Below are positions 33,566 through 45,261 of a DNA stretch of 64,000 nt, piece after piece. The notes below the pieces were generated by a model. The model did no database searches. It was not told where the DNA came from and worked only from the letters and a program-made list of their open reading frames with translations. Made by a program: the position numbers and the translations under genes. The stretch comes from Cordia subcordata (lineage: Eukaryota > Streptophyta > Magnoliopsida > Boraginales > Cordiaceae). The DNA lies in NCBI GenBank assembly GCA_028554755.1, contig JAPTOF010000028.1, forward strand, positions 912,501 through 976,500. The letters are read 5' to 3'. Positions within the stretch are counted from its first letter, which is position 1. Each line of letters opens with the position of its first letter.

Positions 33566-34055
33566 ATGTATGTATGTATGTATATTTTTGTGTGTGTGAG
33601 TGTGTCTTTTCTTTTTTTTTTTTTTGGTTAATTAAACTAGTACGTTTCTTTGATGAAAGAGAAAACCTATTCAGATAAGCCTATAAGCATATAAACTGTA
33701 GAACTTGAATCACAGATTAGATGTACAATATCTTTGAACCCATGATATGCTGAGGAAGAGGCATTTGTGTAGTTAAAATTACTAATAAGAAGCAATGCTT
33801 GCTCTTGAAATATATCTACAGACTCACTTAGGATCTCAAAGGTGGCGATTATCTAGAGATCCGAATTAGGGAACAATGTGATGAACAAAGTCAATTATAT
33901 ATAATTGATCGGAACAAAGTTGCATCTCTCCTAGCAACTAGAAACTGTCAATAATCACTTCAACCAAAATAAATAAAACAAAATATATGAATCCAAAGAA
34001 AATACAAATGAAAAATCTGAAGTTGACTGATGCGATAGGCATTATTTTGTTGTCT

Positions 34056-34451
34056 TTAACTCTTAAGGAGCATAAGTAGTCTCAAAATAATCTTAAGCAT
34101 TGTCATCCCTATCAAGCGCAAGCGTGCCATGAAGTCCTTATTCCATGAAGTGCTCGAGCCTGCTTTTGTTTTGAATCCGAAAGCTGCTTCAGCATCATTG
34201 TTCTCACAGTCATTGTGAACTTCAGATTGGTTTCCATCACTTCTAGTATCCTCATCATGGTCATTCGAAGCATATTCGAATTGCGAGCCCTTGTCAGATA
34301 TCCACCAGATATCTTCTTCTTCTTCTTCATGCTGGTCGGCTAATAGATGAGAAGGTACATCCATCTCGTCGCGCTCCCGTTCTTCAATGCTTATACCATA
34401 ATCATAACTGTTGATGCTTGCCATGGCCAGAGCTTCTAACGAAATCGACAT
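34056..34451 (-). CDS. Small acidic plant protein, donor copy
   Basis: 131 codons from ATG at 34451, identical in sequence to 13676-14071. Begins MSISLEALAMASINSYDYG; PSHLLADQHEEEEEDIWW lies in the first half and the basic MARLRLIGMTMLK at the end. The TATA box at 34571-34580 lies 128 bases upstream. The reading frame is intact while neighbouring transposon genes are wrecked, which argues for a real or recently real gene. The last about 25 residues do not fit the truncated copy at 7271 and may be read-through into an intron. Function unknown. Confidence 0.68.
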   Translation of the reverse strand: MSISLEALAMASINSYDYGISIEERERDEMDVPSHLLADQHEEEEEDIWWISDKGSQFEYASNDHDEDTRSDGNQSEVHNDCENNDAEAAFGFKTKAGSSTSWNKDFMARLRLIGMTMLKIILRLLMLLKS

Positions 34452-34570
34452 TTGGTTGCAATGTAATATATAGTAATGAATATACCTAATTAAGACAAGA
34501 GAGAAACAAGAGTATTGGTTCTTGTAAGTTTTCTCGGTTCTCCAATGGAGGCTGTCATAACAAGACAAAC

Positions 34571-34580
34571 ATATATATAG
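34571..34580 (-). promoter_or_regulatory. TATA box of the small gene (donor copy)
   Basis: CTATATATAT on the minus strand, same spacing to the ATG as in the patch copy. Confidence 0.5.
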
Positions 34581-35155
34581 ATGTGAAACCAACAAGCTAT
34601 CTAAGTTCTGATAAGTTGAAATTATAATCTTGACTCACTTTATTAAGCATTCGCACTTGGATATTCTTGTGATCATCCTGTGACATCAGCTACTACAAAA
34701 TCAAGAACGATTACGTACGGTTAAAAGTCATCTTGAGTTCATGCATGCATCTGCCAATAGATTTTTTCTTGGGTTGAATGTGGAAATCGATAATATAACA
34801 CTCTTATATACAAAAATTAATTTTAGAATTTCCTGCACTTAACTTCTAGGTTAGGTATGAAGAGGGAATCTATTCAAGTCAAAATATTTAACGTACAAAA
34901 ACGTGCTTTTCTTTTTTCCCTTCCCGTGATCATCTTTCAGTTTCTGCCCGTTTATATGTACCCAAAGAAATCCACCTCGATTAGTTTCACGATTCCAATG
35001 ACGGACTTTATGCTTCAAAAAGTATTCACGTGAATAAGTATGCACGTACATATATGCTCACGTGTGTAGAATGTGATGCAGATAGTTTCATGTGCTGGCC
35101 TCTCTGACTGTCGCGGAATCATTCTCGGGAATCCAAGGATCGCGAGCATGGCAGC

Positions 35156-35247
35156 GGACTTTTTTTTTTTTTTACCCAAATTTTAATATCTCATGTAAAA
35201 TTGACCCCATTCTTGATAAGGGTTCAAATATAATTCAATGTCGCTCC
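35156..35247 (+). repeat. MULE left TIR
   Basis: GGAC, a T run, ACCCAAATTTTAATATC, through TTCAATGTCGCTCC. Reverse complement of the right TIR with about 80% identity. Confidence 0.85.
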
Positions 35248-36040
35248 CAAAATGCATCATCCGCTCTCGAAAAGCACATTAGGACAAAGATAATACAAAA
35301 TAATTAAAAAAATTCAAAATTTAAGCTTGCCACGCGTCGAAAACACGGACAGCGTTCCATAAATTAGTTCGCCCTGGCTTGTCCTCCCCCATTCCCCATT
35401 TCATTTTCCAAAATTTTCCCCCACCCCCAGTTGATAAATTCTTGTTTATCAGCCTCACTTCCAAGGATTTAGCCTCTATCTTGTAAGTTATTTATTTATG
35501 TTGTGTTTTGTCATTGTATTTTATATTTTTTGTGTAATTTTGTTTGGTAGTTTAATTTTATTTTATTTTGAGTGATGATGTTGATTTGTTAATTTGTAAT
35601 TTAATTGTTGTTAGTTTAGGAAGTTAATAATTTAAGAAGCTAGTTATTTAATAAATTTGGGATTTAGCAATTTAAAAAAGTTAAGTTAGTTAGTAATTTA
35701 TAGTTTAGGTTTTATAACTTTACTATTATTATTATTATTATTATTATTGTTATTATTGTTATTATTATTATTATTATTAGTACTACTACTACTACTGCTA
35801 CTACTGTTATTATTATTATCATTATTATTATTATTATGCTTTAAGTTATAAAATTTGTTGTTAGTTTCTCTAAAAAACTTAGGTTAGTTAGTATTAATGG
35901 TTTAGGGTTTATTAATTTGGCATCATTACTACTACTCCTACTACTAATTTTACAACAACTACTAGTCATAATTGAAAGTTTTTTTATCTTTGGATTCATT
36001 ATGGACAGTTGACCAGGTCTAGTAGACGCGGCATTCTTGT
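35248..36040. other. MULE subterminal region with (TTA)n
   Basis: No coding sequence. Contains a TTA/ATT/ACT trinucleotide array at about 35722-35838 and another ACT-rich patch near 35925. Confidence 0.65.
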
Positions 36041-38340
36041 GCCATTAATTACATGAACCACCGGGTCCAGTATTCATAGGATCCACATCAGTTGGATAGC
36101 ATTAGATGCTATAGGTCTAATTGGAATTTGTTTAAGGACCTAAAGCACCCATGGGTACAGCAGCAATTTGTGGGAACATGATTCTATGGTTGTTTTAAAT
36201 CCTGCTACCATCAACTTACCTACGAGCTTATTACTTCTGTGATTGAGAGGTGGCGGTGAAGACACACACCTTTCATTTGCCCGTAAGGAAGGCCACTATC
36301 ACCCTGCAGGATGTGGTCGTTTATCAGAGTCTTCCCGTGACTAGTACACCTATTCCAGAGATTGAGACGGGTGAACACTCGAGGAAAGAGTAGGTTGATC
36401 TTATTCATGATTATTTGGGGCTTGACGCAGATGTGGACGCGGACGCGGACGACGGTATGGGTCGTATTATCATAATCGGGAACGCAATCAATTTCGTCCA
36501 GCTACGGGACAAGTTTAATAGCTAGGGTATTCTAGAAAATCCCACCCTGTAGCAGGCTCAGTAGCGAGCACGTCTGTGGATCTTTCTGATGATAAATTGC
36601 CACCTATTTTCCTACACAAGTACCAATGAGGGTAATTTGGCCTGGTTGATTCGGTTGCAGAACTTTGACCAGATCCAACAGTTCAACTAGGGCACAGTTG
36701 TACTAGCATATTTGTACCAACAGCTTGGCCGCACTTTGTTCCGTCAAAGTAAGGGTGTATGTAAAGCTGTGACACTAGTCTAGGTATTGGTTTCATCATT
36801 TATTTATTCTTTAAATTTTCCAAAAGTTAGCTTTATTATAACAACTCTATCTTGCTTGTAGTTTTTTGCATGGGATAGATTCACAACTTTTAGGCCTCAA
36901 CTTCTATAGGTGACCCAAGAGTGGCTAGAGCAACAGCGATATAAGCTTGAGCCTTTGTTTCAACTCCCTGGCATTCCACGAGGTGCTATCTTTTACGTGA
37001 AAAAAGAAATGACAGATGCATCTGAAATGTCAGGGCAAGTTGAATGTCAGGACAGTATTGACCATTTGCAGGTCAGTGAGGTATATTAAACTTAATTTTT
37101 TTATTAAATATTTTTATTACGGCATTATTAAGCATGTAAGTAATGTAAGTAACTTTTCTTTACTTGTTTTGGTTACAGTTTATATGGCAGCCCCTCAGGA
37201 CAGTATTGGACAATCTGCCACCGTATTGTGTAGAGCATAGTGACGTTTGGCGTGCCCGAGTCTCGTTGATATTTGGGTATACTATTGATTGGCATCGTCC
37301 CGATCATGTGTTACGATAGTTCGGACTATGATTAGAGATCCCTCATGATTCGCCTGATCATGAGAAGCACAAGACGACAAGGAAAAGCTCAAGGGAAAGG
37401 CCATGACACAGGTGGCAAATCTATAGGGGAATGGCAGCAGCACGTTGTTCAGGGATAGTTAGAGGATATGCTGACAGCCGCAGCACTTCGGAATTACATG
37501 ACTTGGCACCGTAAGGTGACCATATTACAAGTTAGTCATGGGGGTACAAGTCATAGGAGGAATGGTTATGTGGTGTTTGCATAAAATGAGACTTTTTTGG
37601 TGAGCAACACTTGTATTCTTCTTTGTTCTTTATGAAAACTTTGAAAACTTAAATGAAACTAATCATAGCGTGTTATTTTTCATCTAGGCAATAGTAGTGC
37701 AACATGTAGTTCACCACTCTCGTGATTTGTTGCATCAATACATCCAGAGGGACCTTCACAACGATGTACAGTCCAGAGATCTTGTGATGAGGCCCCTGCA
37801 ACTTATACAACTACATGGCGAGAGTACACTATGGAACACACAGTACGAGCACCTCATTGAGCAGAGAGCGGTATTAGAGTTGCCTAATACGCCCCCGATG
37901 TAACCATTACAACAATATAGAGAGCATCGTTCCCAGCATAGGCGACCTTACTGATTATTCCAGCCAAGAGATGGGTTAGAGCAGTAGCGGTAGGTGCAGT
38001 ATGCTCTATGATGGCAGATCTTCTAGTCCGGTGATTGATGAGCAAGATGATAAAGAGGATGATGACGAGGCAACGCAGAATGGATCATCAAGGGAATCTC
38101 CTACTAGATACATGGGGTCCAGAGACTTCATTCACTAGCAATTGGTCGATCATGGTAGTGAACAGCATGACTAGCCACTGTAGTCCCAAGCACCTATTAC
38201 ATAGGTACAGCTATCTCTTGTATAGTAGCCTTGGCATCCTCAGGCATATTTGTCCAGGAAATGGGCTACACCATCCCCTGTTAGACTTCAGTTACCTAAC
38301 CATGGCAACAGGGGACAGGGCCCTCAGCATTACACACCTG
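36041..38340 (+). pseudogene. Plant mobile domain (MAIN-like / aminotransferase-like) gene
   Basis: Broken frames read LFKDLKHPWVQQQFVG, LITSVIERWR (about 36225), then FHLPVRKATITLQDVVVYQS (about 36270-36330), GTVVLAYLYQQLGRTLFRQ (about 36700), FFAWDRFTTFRPQ (about 36865), and WQPLRTVLDNLPPYCVEHSD, VWRARVSLIFGY, WHRPDHVLRQFG (about 37180-37325). These are successive blocks of the plant mobile domain (E-R-WRPETHTFHLP...TLQDV; W...RP; VLRQFG). The tail ends NHGNRGQGPQHYTPG near 38335. Such domains occur in host MAIN/MAIL genes acting in silencing and genome stability, and in MULE and gypsy elements. Many stops and at least two frameshifts; a GT-AG intron near 36780-36860 is possible. Inactive. 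Confidence 0.75.
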
Positions 38341-38629
38341 GCTGATGTATTTAGTTTTGTGGCACTTTATTTTTTTCATTATGTATTGATGACACTGTGT
38401 TATGTTTTTTCATTTATGTTTTTCATTTATGTAGTTACTTATGATCTGTACATGCTTTTATTAAACCATTAAGTACTTAATGTTTCGAATTGGATGTTAT
38501 GCACTTTTCCATTCAGTTGAAGTGGACATTACAAGATTGATTACATAATATCATTACAACGTCACACTAAGTAAACAAAACAAGATTACAACTACTACAC
38601 ATTACAACTAGTACACATAAAAATATTCT

Positions 38630-39299
38630 TGAATTATGCATTTTGATTGTTGGGGCAAGTTGCAGCAGTGTGGCCTGGTTGACCACATACCATACACCTT
38701 CATTGTCCATGGCGATCAGATCGATCCATCCCATTTGGGATGCACTGTTCTCCAGCTCGTCCTCTTCTTTGGCGAACAGGACGAGCGTTCAGATGCAATG
38801 TCCATGTACGCACTGGAGGCCAATAAAATTGGTGTCCAAGGGGCTCGAATGTCCTCCAATAGGTATCCTTGTACGCTTTCATTATCAACTCTTGAGATAT
38901 CACGTTCTCTACATTAAACTCCTTAAATCGAGCAACAGTTTGTGCATGTGAGCATGGCAAGTGATATGCAATCTACTTACTGCAAGTTTATGTACTTACT
39001 TCCCAATTGACTACTTGGTACGGTAGATTCTCATTCCATCGCACTGGCAACCAACCGACTTGGCATCTTCCATCCTCTTGGAAACAGTTCTCAAATAGTT
39101 CCCTCACATTAGGAGGGAGACGATGGCCCTCACTTTCCAAGTGCATGGCATGGATCAACCGATCATAAAAGTAACCTTTTATCTTTACAAATGTGTTAGT
39201 TACCAGGGCCGTGATAGGTAATCCCCTAGTACCGACAAGGACACTGTTGAAACATTCGACATTATTTGTGGTCATCACACCCCATCTATAGCCCCCCAT
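38630..39299 (-). pseudogene. MULE transposase C-terminus with SWIM and CCHC motifs
   Basis: 39299-38988 reads RWGVMTTNNVECFNSVLVGT, RGLPITALVTNTFVKIKGYF and YDRL, the conserved block after the catalytic core. 38960 onward reads MPCSHAQTVARF, the C-x-H part of a SWIM zinc finger, and YWRTFEPLGHQFYWPP. A CCHC knuckle CMVCGQPGHTAATC lies at about 38690-38640 in another frame. The catalytic DDE part is missing: the remaining 1 kb to the TIR does not encode it recognisably. So the element could not move itself. It converges with the mobile-domain gene. Confidence 0.78.
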
Positions 39300-40174
39300 C
39301 GGCGCTCATGATCCACGTATTGGTAGGGATATCGGATAAGAACTTGTGTACTCATCTGCCAACACTATTTTAACTAGGGTCGATAATAAAGATCATGTTT
39401 ATGGCAACTTCATGTTTGCGTGCTTGATATTCTCGGGCAACTATCCAACATGGTATGGGACGTCATGTGATGACATGGACCATTGGTATGGGATGTTGGC
39501 CATTGGTTGTGGCATATGCACGTTATTACACTTAAAATCCACTATTACGTGCGCAACGGTTCCAATCACAACGAGTGATGCCATACATGTACCGTAGATC
39601 TTCATCATCAGTTATTGCACTTAGGTAATAATAAATCTGTTGTAATGTAGCCATCTATAGCATAAGTTAACTTTATCAATGGTTGGACGCAAACTGAGCT
39701 TTCTAATTACATGAGAACAAATTGATAGTAAGTTGAATTGGGAAGAATTTTGATTTTTCGTGGTATATTTGGACTCCTGAAGTCTAGACCGAAATTTGTC
39801 ATAATTTTTTTACCGCCATAGTATAAAAGAATAGTAACTTCGGTTGAATTCATTCTTTTAGGTGCTTTGATAGAAAGTTAGAGTGAGAAGTGGAAGGAAT
39901 TTGGTAGAAAGTTAGAGTAAGAGACTGTAGGATGAATTAAGTGTTGAATGAGCCGGTGGAGGAAAGGGTTGGTGTTTATATAGGTAGAAAACGCATTCTG
40001 GGAGTGAGACTTCTGAAAGTTCACGTGACGTGAAATGACTCGAGCAAGGCTAATGGCAGGGAATATATTCAATTCGATGCAAACGCACTCCCAGAATGCG
40101 CTACTAAGAATAAATTCCCTGCTTCCTCATTAAATCGGCTAGGGAATTTCTAGAAAAGTTAGGAAAAGCAAAAG

Positions 40175-40290
40175 ACACGTTCCTAGAATGCAGGCCGCAT
40201 TCTCGGAACGAGGCCGCGTTCCTAGAACACGGTCTTAATCTAGGAACACAACCCTCTTTCCTGGAACGCGCTCTGCATTGTTGGAGTGTG
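40175..40290. repeat. MULE subterminal palindromic repeats
   Basis: About five GTTCC-nn-GAACGC-like units spaced 20-25 bp (CGTTCCTAGAATGC, CATTCTCGGAACG, CGTTCCTAGAACAC, TCTAGGAACAC, TTTCCTGGAACGCG). Two longer inverted GCATTCTGGGAG/CTCCCAGAATGC units lie at about 39992 and 40087. Subterminal palindromes may bind transposase. Confidence 0.6.
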
Positions 40291-40298
40291 GTAGACAA

Positions 40299-40386
40299 GG
40301 AGCGAGATTGGGTTATATTTGAAACCCTATCCAAAATAGGGTTAATTTTGCATGGGATATAAAAAATTGGACTAAAAAAAAAATCC
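40299..40386 (-). repeat. MULE right TIR
   Basis: GGAGCGAGATTGGG at the inner end to a run of A and ATCC at the outer end. Reverse complement matches 35156-35247. Confidence 0.82.
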
Positions 40387-43300
40387 CATAGCGGGCACAA
40401 GAAAAGTGTACTTAGGGTAAAACCTTCTTAATGATTCAAAATTGCACCTTTTGCTTCCGTAATACCATAATTTAGTTTGTAATTCACTCATATATTTGTT
40501 CTATTGTTCTACATACATACATGAACATGTAAGAAAATTGACTATTTTTAAAACAAGACATGAAGATTATCGTTAAAAGTCATTTTAGATTTATACTTGT
40601 TTCTCGCTAAAAGCACTTGTGTGTTGTGAGTTTTCCATTTATAGTGGGATAAGGTGCACAACGTTAGAAAGATGGGCTTCAAGTTTCAATGAAAGGCCCC
40701 ATGGACTGGGAACATAGGTGTGAAGGAAGATCTTAAGCCTATTAGATCAAGCAACAAATGTCTTTAGAAAGGAAAGTCAATGGGAGAGCAAATTAGTGAA
40801 GTCTTTGGGAAGAGGATTGGGGAATATGTAGCCGATAGACAGAGATGTGTTCAATAGCTCCCCAAATGCTGCCTTAGATGGAGGAATGTCAGGAAAAATC
40901 CTAGGGTAATATAACTTGGTAATGGCTAGGAGAAAGGATCAATAACACCTAAGGCTCACACTCTTGGTGCACATTAAGCATACATCATATTGCTAGGACC
41001 CTATATCCTCTTCAGTGGGAATCCCCATAATCTTCTTAGAGATTTCAATTGTACGTCCAAGGAACTACAATTTGGCACCCATTGTTGGGCCCTAATGATA
41101 CAGCGTTTATCACACCCCATATTTGTAAAAACACATCATTATCTTTTCATATGGATATTGGCTATTACGAAGCAAGAGAAAAACCAAGATAGAAGAACTA
41201 GAGGCAGAATTGGAGACTTAAGCACGAGATGCAGAACGCATGAGGTAAGAGAATGATGAGCTCTGGTGTAGAATAGATGACTAATGAAAAAACTCATAAT
41301 CCCAGCTATCGCGACAACCCCTGTACAAGCCCAACAACTCAAATCAATCGAGGAAATTCATCCATATAGCCCTTGGATTTGGTGGTGACCTTAAAATATG
41401 GCAAACAATGAATGCCATTGATATACCTCTAGAATGTGCACTTGCAAATCACATCAAAATCCTACTAGGGTGTAATACTACACCCTTCACCATTAAAATT
41501 GAGTAAGTGGACATGTCTCCTGAGTTCAAGGTTTCATAATAGAATCGGTACGATGGGAAGGCAAACCTAAATGAGTACATAGTTGGGAGCCTGCTTTGAT
41601 CTACAAATATATCTGACAGCAAGGTCCTGATTTCTTTAGCTAATGTAATTCCCTAATGCTAACTCTATTAAACATCTAACATAGAGATTAGCATATAGCA
41701 TTGGCCATGTTGTTAGCCTTTTGCCATTTCTGCTCAGCCTCTTGGATGGCCAAAGCCTCAGCTAAGTACGTTTCGAGCGCGAAGGCGAACCTTATAGCGA
41801 TGCCTTCTCAGCCTGGGAGTCTCCGCACACAATTTTACAATTGTGGGTTCTTTATCTCCTGCCTGAACTCCATCTAGGGACTTTGTAAAGAATAAGATAT
41901 GGGCTGCTCAATTGTAACAAAATTCAACCAGAATCAAAGTAATAACAAGTAAATCACAATGAAACAAAGTCACGAATTTTATTACAATTCAATTAGCGTA
42001 TAGAAATGAGACAAAACCTCAACAAAATCAAGAAATACGCATTAAACGTTTACCAAATTGCACCCCAAAGCTAATTGTAATGGGGTCAATCCTTCCATAA
42101 ACTTAACTACAGATTGGAAAAAATATAAAGGCTAAAGCCACAAAGTTAATTTTAGTTAAAGCTCAAAAGGCCGTAAACCTAATTACAGCAAAACCCAAAA
42201 CTTAATTACTGCGAAAAGGAAAAATCTAGGCCATAAAGTGAATTATAGCAATTTGGAGAATTCTAAGCTAGCATTATATTAATTACGACTAAGCTATGAA
42301 GCTAAAAGGATATATATTGCTAAGGCATGGTGGCTCTGGGACTCTTTTCTTCATGGCCTTGACGAGCTTTTACATTTGCTTGCTCCCCTGAAATCTTTCA
42401 ACAGTTGCGATTTCGGCGTCTTCTATGATCATTAAAGCTCTGACCAAGTTCCATGCTTAGTCTTTGCTCCTTCTGTTTTGCCGCTACTCATTTATTTGAC
42501 TTGGTCTCTTTAATTAAACTAGACACATGCATATCATGCATCGGTTTATTACCTCTGGTCGAAGATCGGCCTCAATATTCGTTCTGGTTGTGGTATCGGC
42601 TCCAATTCCTTTTGTCCTAAATTCTTTATTTGGCTAATAAGCCAATATGATGCAGAATTTGAGTGTAAACAACTTCTCTACAATGGGTACTTTGTCCAAA
42701 TTCCTTTTCCAATTCACAAAATTCTCTCTAGTGACCTTGTGCTCTGTAAGAATTTTGGCAAGTGGGCTGAAGGAAGCCATTCAATTCCTTTTCTTCTTTG
42801 TTTTCTTATAGTATTCAGTCCTTGGGCTATACATTTTCTAACATGCTCGATCTTCATCCTAGCACACACTTAAAACACCAAAAGAAACACTAATGAGGCA
42901 CTTATACTTTACTTCCCAATCATCAAATATGAACAATCTTTGCATAAGTTCTATATAAATGCATTTTAAAACCTCTAAACACCTCTATAAATACATGCAA
43001 ACGCTAACACAATGACACATAACTCAACACATATCACAGGGTTACAGTGTCCCTACTGCTCAACGAAGTAATCTACTTACCATTACCCACTCTCGTCAAA
43101 GTTAGGATCGTTGGAATCATAAGGCTCCATCTCATCTTCACTTTTGTATGGGATTAGTGCCCTGATCTTCTTAATGTGAAGCCTCATCCATGCATTCGCT
43201 TTTGATGTTGAGATAGTTCTCTACAGCAATGAATATAAAAAAAGTTCATTATATCCATCCCCTACCATGAGTCTATACCATATCTCCTTCAAACAGCATC

Positions 43301-43392
43301 AAATATGATTTTGGGCTCATTGGTCTTTCCCATACTGTCTTGCAGAAGGTTTCTCATCTTGCTTCATTTCTCCAAAGGATTTTAAGGATCGT
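40387..43392. repeat. Old composite of gypsy and copia debris, copy 2
   Basis: Collinear, at about 85-88%, with 15036-18125. Contains the gypsy gag remnant (about 41340-41640, with GCACTTGCAAATCACATC and YDGKANLNEYI), copia gag remnants (about 41650-41760 and 42640-42800, minus) and an LTR-like end at about 43036. About 85 bases present at 15189-15270 are missing near 40545. Interrupted at 43393 by Copia-3 and continued at 59720. Confidence 0.7.
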
Positions 43393-45261
43393 TGTAGTAT
43401 CGATAATATTGCATGTGGTCTATCCTAGTCCATATTTTCAAAAATTTCTACCAAGAAAATATGCTAGGAAAATAAAATAACCACATAATACACGCAAGAG
43501 TATGCTTAAGAACATATAGAACATAACTAGCATTTGCAAAAATATGTAAAGCTAACCTCTTGAATCATGGGGGCTTTGATGAAGCTATAACCATCACGAG
43601 CTTTGCTCCCAATCACAAACAAGGCTACCAAAAAATTTTATTATAGGGGTGTCGCAATAGGCAACTCTCTAGTCTTCTTCCCTATGATTAAGAGACTTAT
43701 CTTGAGAGAATAGCCTCTTGTGTGGGAAGAAGCAAAGTATTGTTCTCTTAAAAATCTAGAGCAAAAACCACACAATAAGTGTGTACTATGTGTTGTAGTA
43801 TTCTCTTGCCAAAATGGAAGACATCAACTACAAAATTTTTGGATGCTAGAAATGGTATACGGTCTTGCCTATTTGTATGAAAAGTTTAGCACCTAAACCT
43901 TGTAAACTTTCTATGTGGGAAACTTTTTTCTAGTAGTAAATGTTTGCCACATGTCATGGAAGTTGTAAATTTGAATTCTTCTTGTAGTAACTTTCCAGCA
44001 CATGTCTTGGAAGATTGGGCCAAGCCCACAATCCAAGCCCAAAACATAGTCCATAATCTATGTGAAGGCTGAAGCCCAATAAGAAACCATCCAAGCCCAA
44101 TTAGGTTATCTTGGATTCTAAAGAAAGTGCAACCTAATTCCAAGATTTGGCCCAATAAGGGTATTACCACAATATGGAATTTGCTCTTTCAAGATTACTC
44201 TCTCAAAGTCATTTCAACTAGGAAAGGGACCAAAAAGACACAATTAACCTTGGCTTCCAAAAATAATAAAAAATGTCCTTGCCTAATCTAGGCGACATAG
44301 TAATTATTTTTAACTATGATCTATTTTACCATGAGATCAAAGTTGCACTCCAAGAATAATCGCTATTTCCCAATAGCTTATCATAAAAGAATGTGAACTT
44401 TGTCTTTGACCTACTAAATAATCGACCATGATGCCTCTTTATGTATACCCAGAGCTAAGGCTGGTCCTTTGGCTTGTACTATCACCTCCTTAGCTGTATC
44501 TTTTTTCGATATGTTTCTTGTCCTATTACCAACCATCTTGGTCATGGAATCTCTTGATCTAGGGAGCGACTCTCAAGCCATATGATCAATACACCCATAA
44601 AGGTAGTATCACTAGATCTAGACTCGGATGATAAATTTGGACAATCTCGAAGAGGGCATACAGATTCCATATTGCATATGCATGTTCCAATTAATTAGAA
44701 CTCAGCACTTAATGTGCAAGGCTGTTGATCCTAGCAAAGTAAGATCTTACCACAGTGAATCAAAGTACCAAACCCTAACTTCATTAGTTCATCCACATAG
44801 ACTCAAGATTAAGAGAAATGATCATTTAGTGGCATTGAATATCTATTTTCTTTCTTTGGTAGTACGTCTCTGGAAAACATACTCACAATGGTCCTATCCA
44901 ATGCGTGACACACGTACTATCGAGACAAATCCGAAAAGTCCTCCAATGCCCTAGGTAGATAACCTTCAACGAGGAGACTTTCTTAATATAGCCTTATTCT
45001 GGTAGAGTACCGAACACTACCATTCAGTTACAGACTCAGTTTGTGACATGACTAAATCTAGGCTTAGACCTATTATGCATCCAGCCTCACTGCGCACCCA
45101 AGTCATTAGTTAAAGTCAAGGGACATTTACACGTACATCAATAAAACATACTAGAGATAATACGTAAGAAACTCATAATGCCATTTAACAAAATGATTAT
45201 ACATTGTTTAACATCCAAAATGTCATATACAAGTGAGCTTTAGGGTATACTAATCCTAACA
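43393..45261 (-). repeat. Copia-3 3' LTR
   Basis: 1,869 bp, TGTAGTATCGATAATATTGC to TACTAATCCTAACA on the plus strand. Open frames in it (43886-44170, 44628-44954) have no recognisable product. Confidence 0.88.

Larger units (their letters stand above)
28010..35254. repeat. Donor of the 7.26-kb patch
   Basis: Collinear with 7613-14874. Here the LTR at the left edge and the MULE at the right edge are complete and have target duplications, so this locus is the source. It contains mariner exons, a solo LTR, a MULE remnant, an inverted-repeat element and the small gene. Confidence 0.88.
35156..40386. mobile_element. MULE carrying a plant-mobile-domain gene
   Basis: 5.23 kb bounded by TIRs (35156-35247 and 40299-40386) and a degenerate 9-bp target duplication: CATGGCAGC at 35147-35155 and CATAGCGGG at 40387-40395. 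The related empty-type site at about 15034 reads CATAGCAGG, between the two. Inside are a MAIN-like plant-mobile-domain pseudogene on plus and a transposase C-terminus on minus, converging near 38500. TIR length and 9-bp duplication fit Mutator-like elements. TIR identity of about 80% suggests it is not recent. Confidence 0.82.

Noticed and set aside
28010..35254. Tandem or unequal-crossover duplication as the source of the 7.26-kb repeat
   Set aside because: The block edges cut an LTR and a TIR and join to unrelated positions of a diverged paralogue with filler bases. Crossover between homologous sites would not leave these edges.
40175..40290. CRISPR-like spaced repeats
   Set aside because: Units are short, imperfect palindromes inside a plant MULE. 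No array structure or cas genes.
43886..44954. Open frames inside the Copia-3 LTR as possible genes
   Set aside because: They lie in a long terminal repeat, are not kept in the other LTR copy at 57848-59719, and show no known motif.
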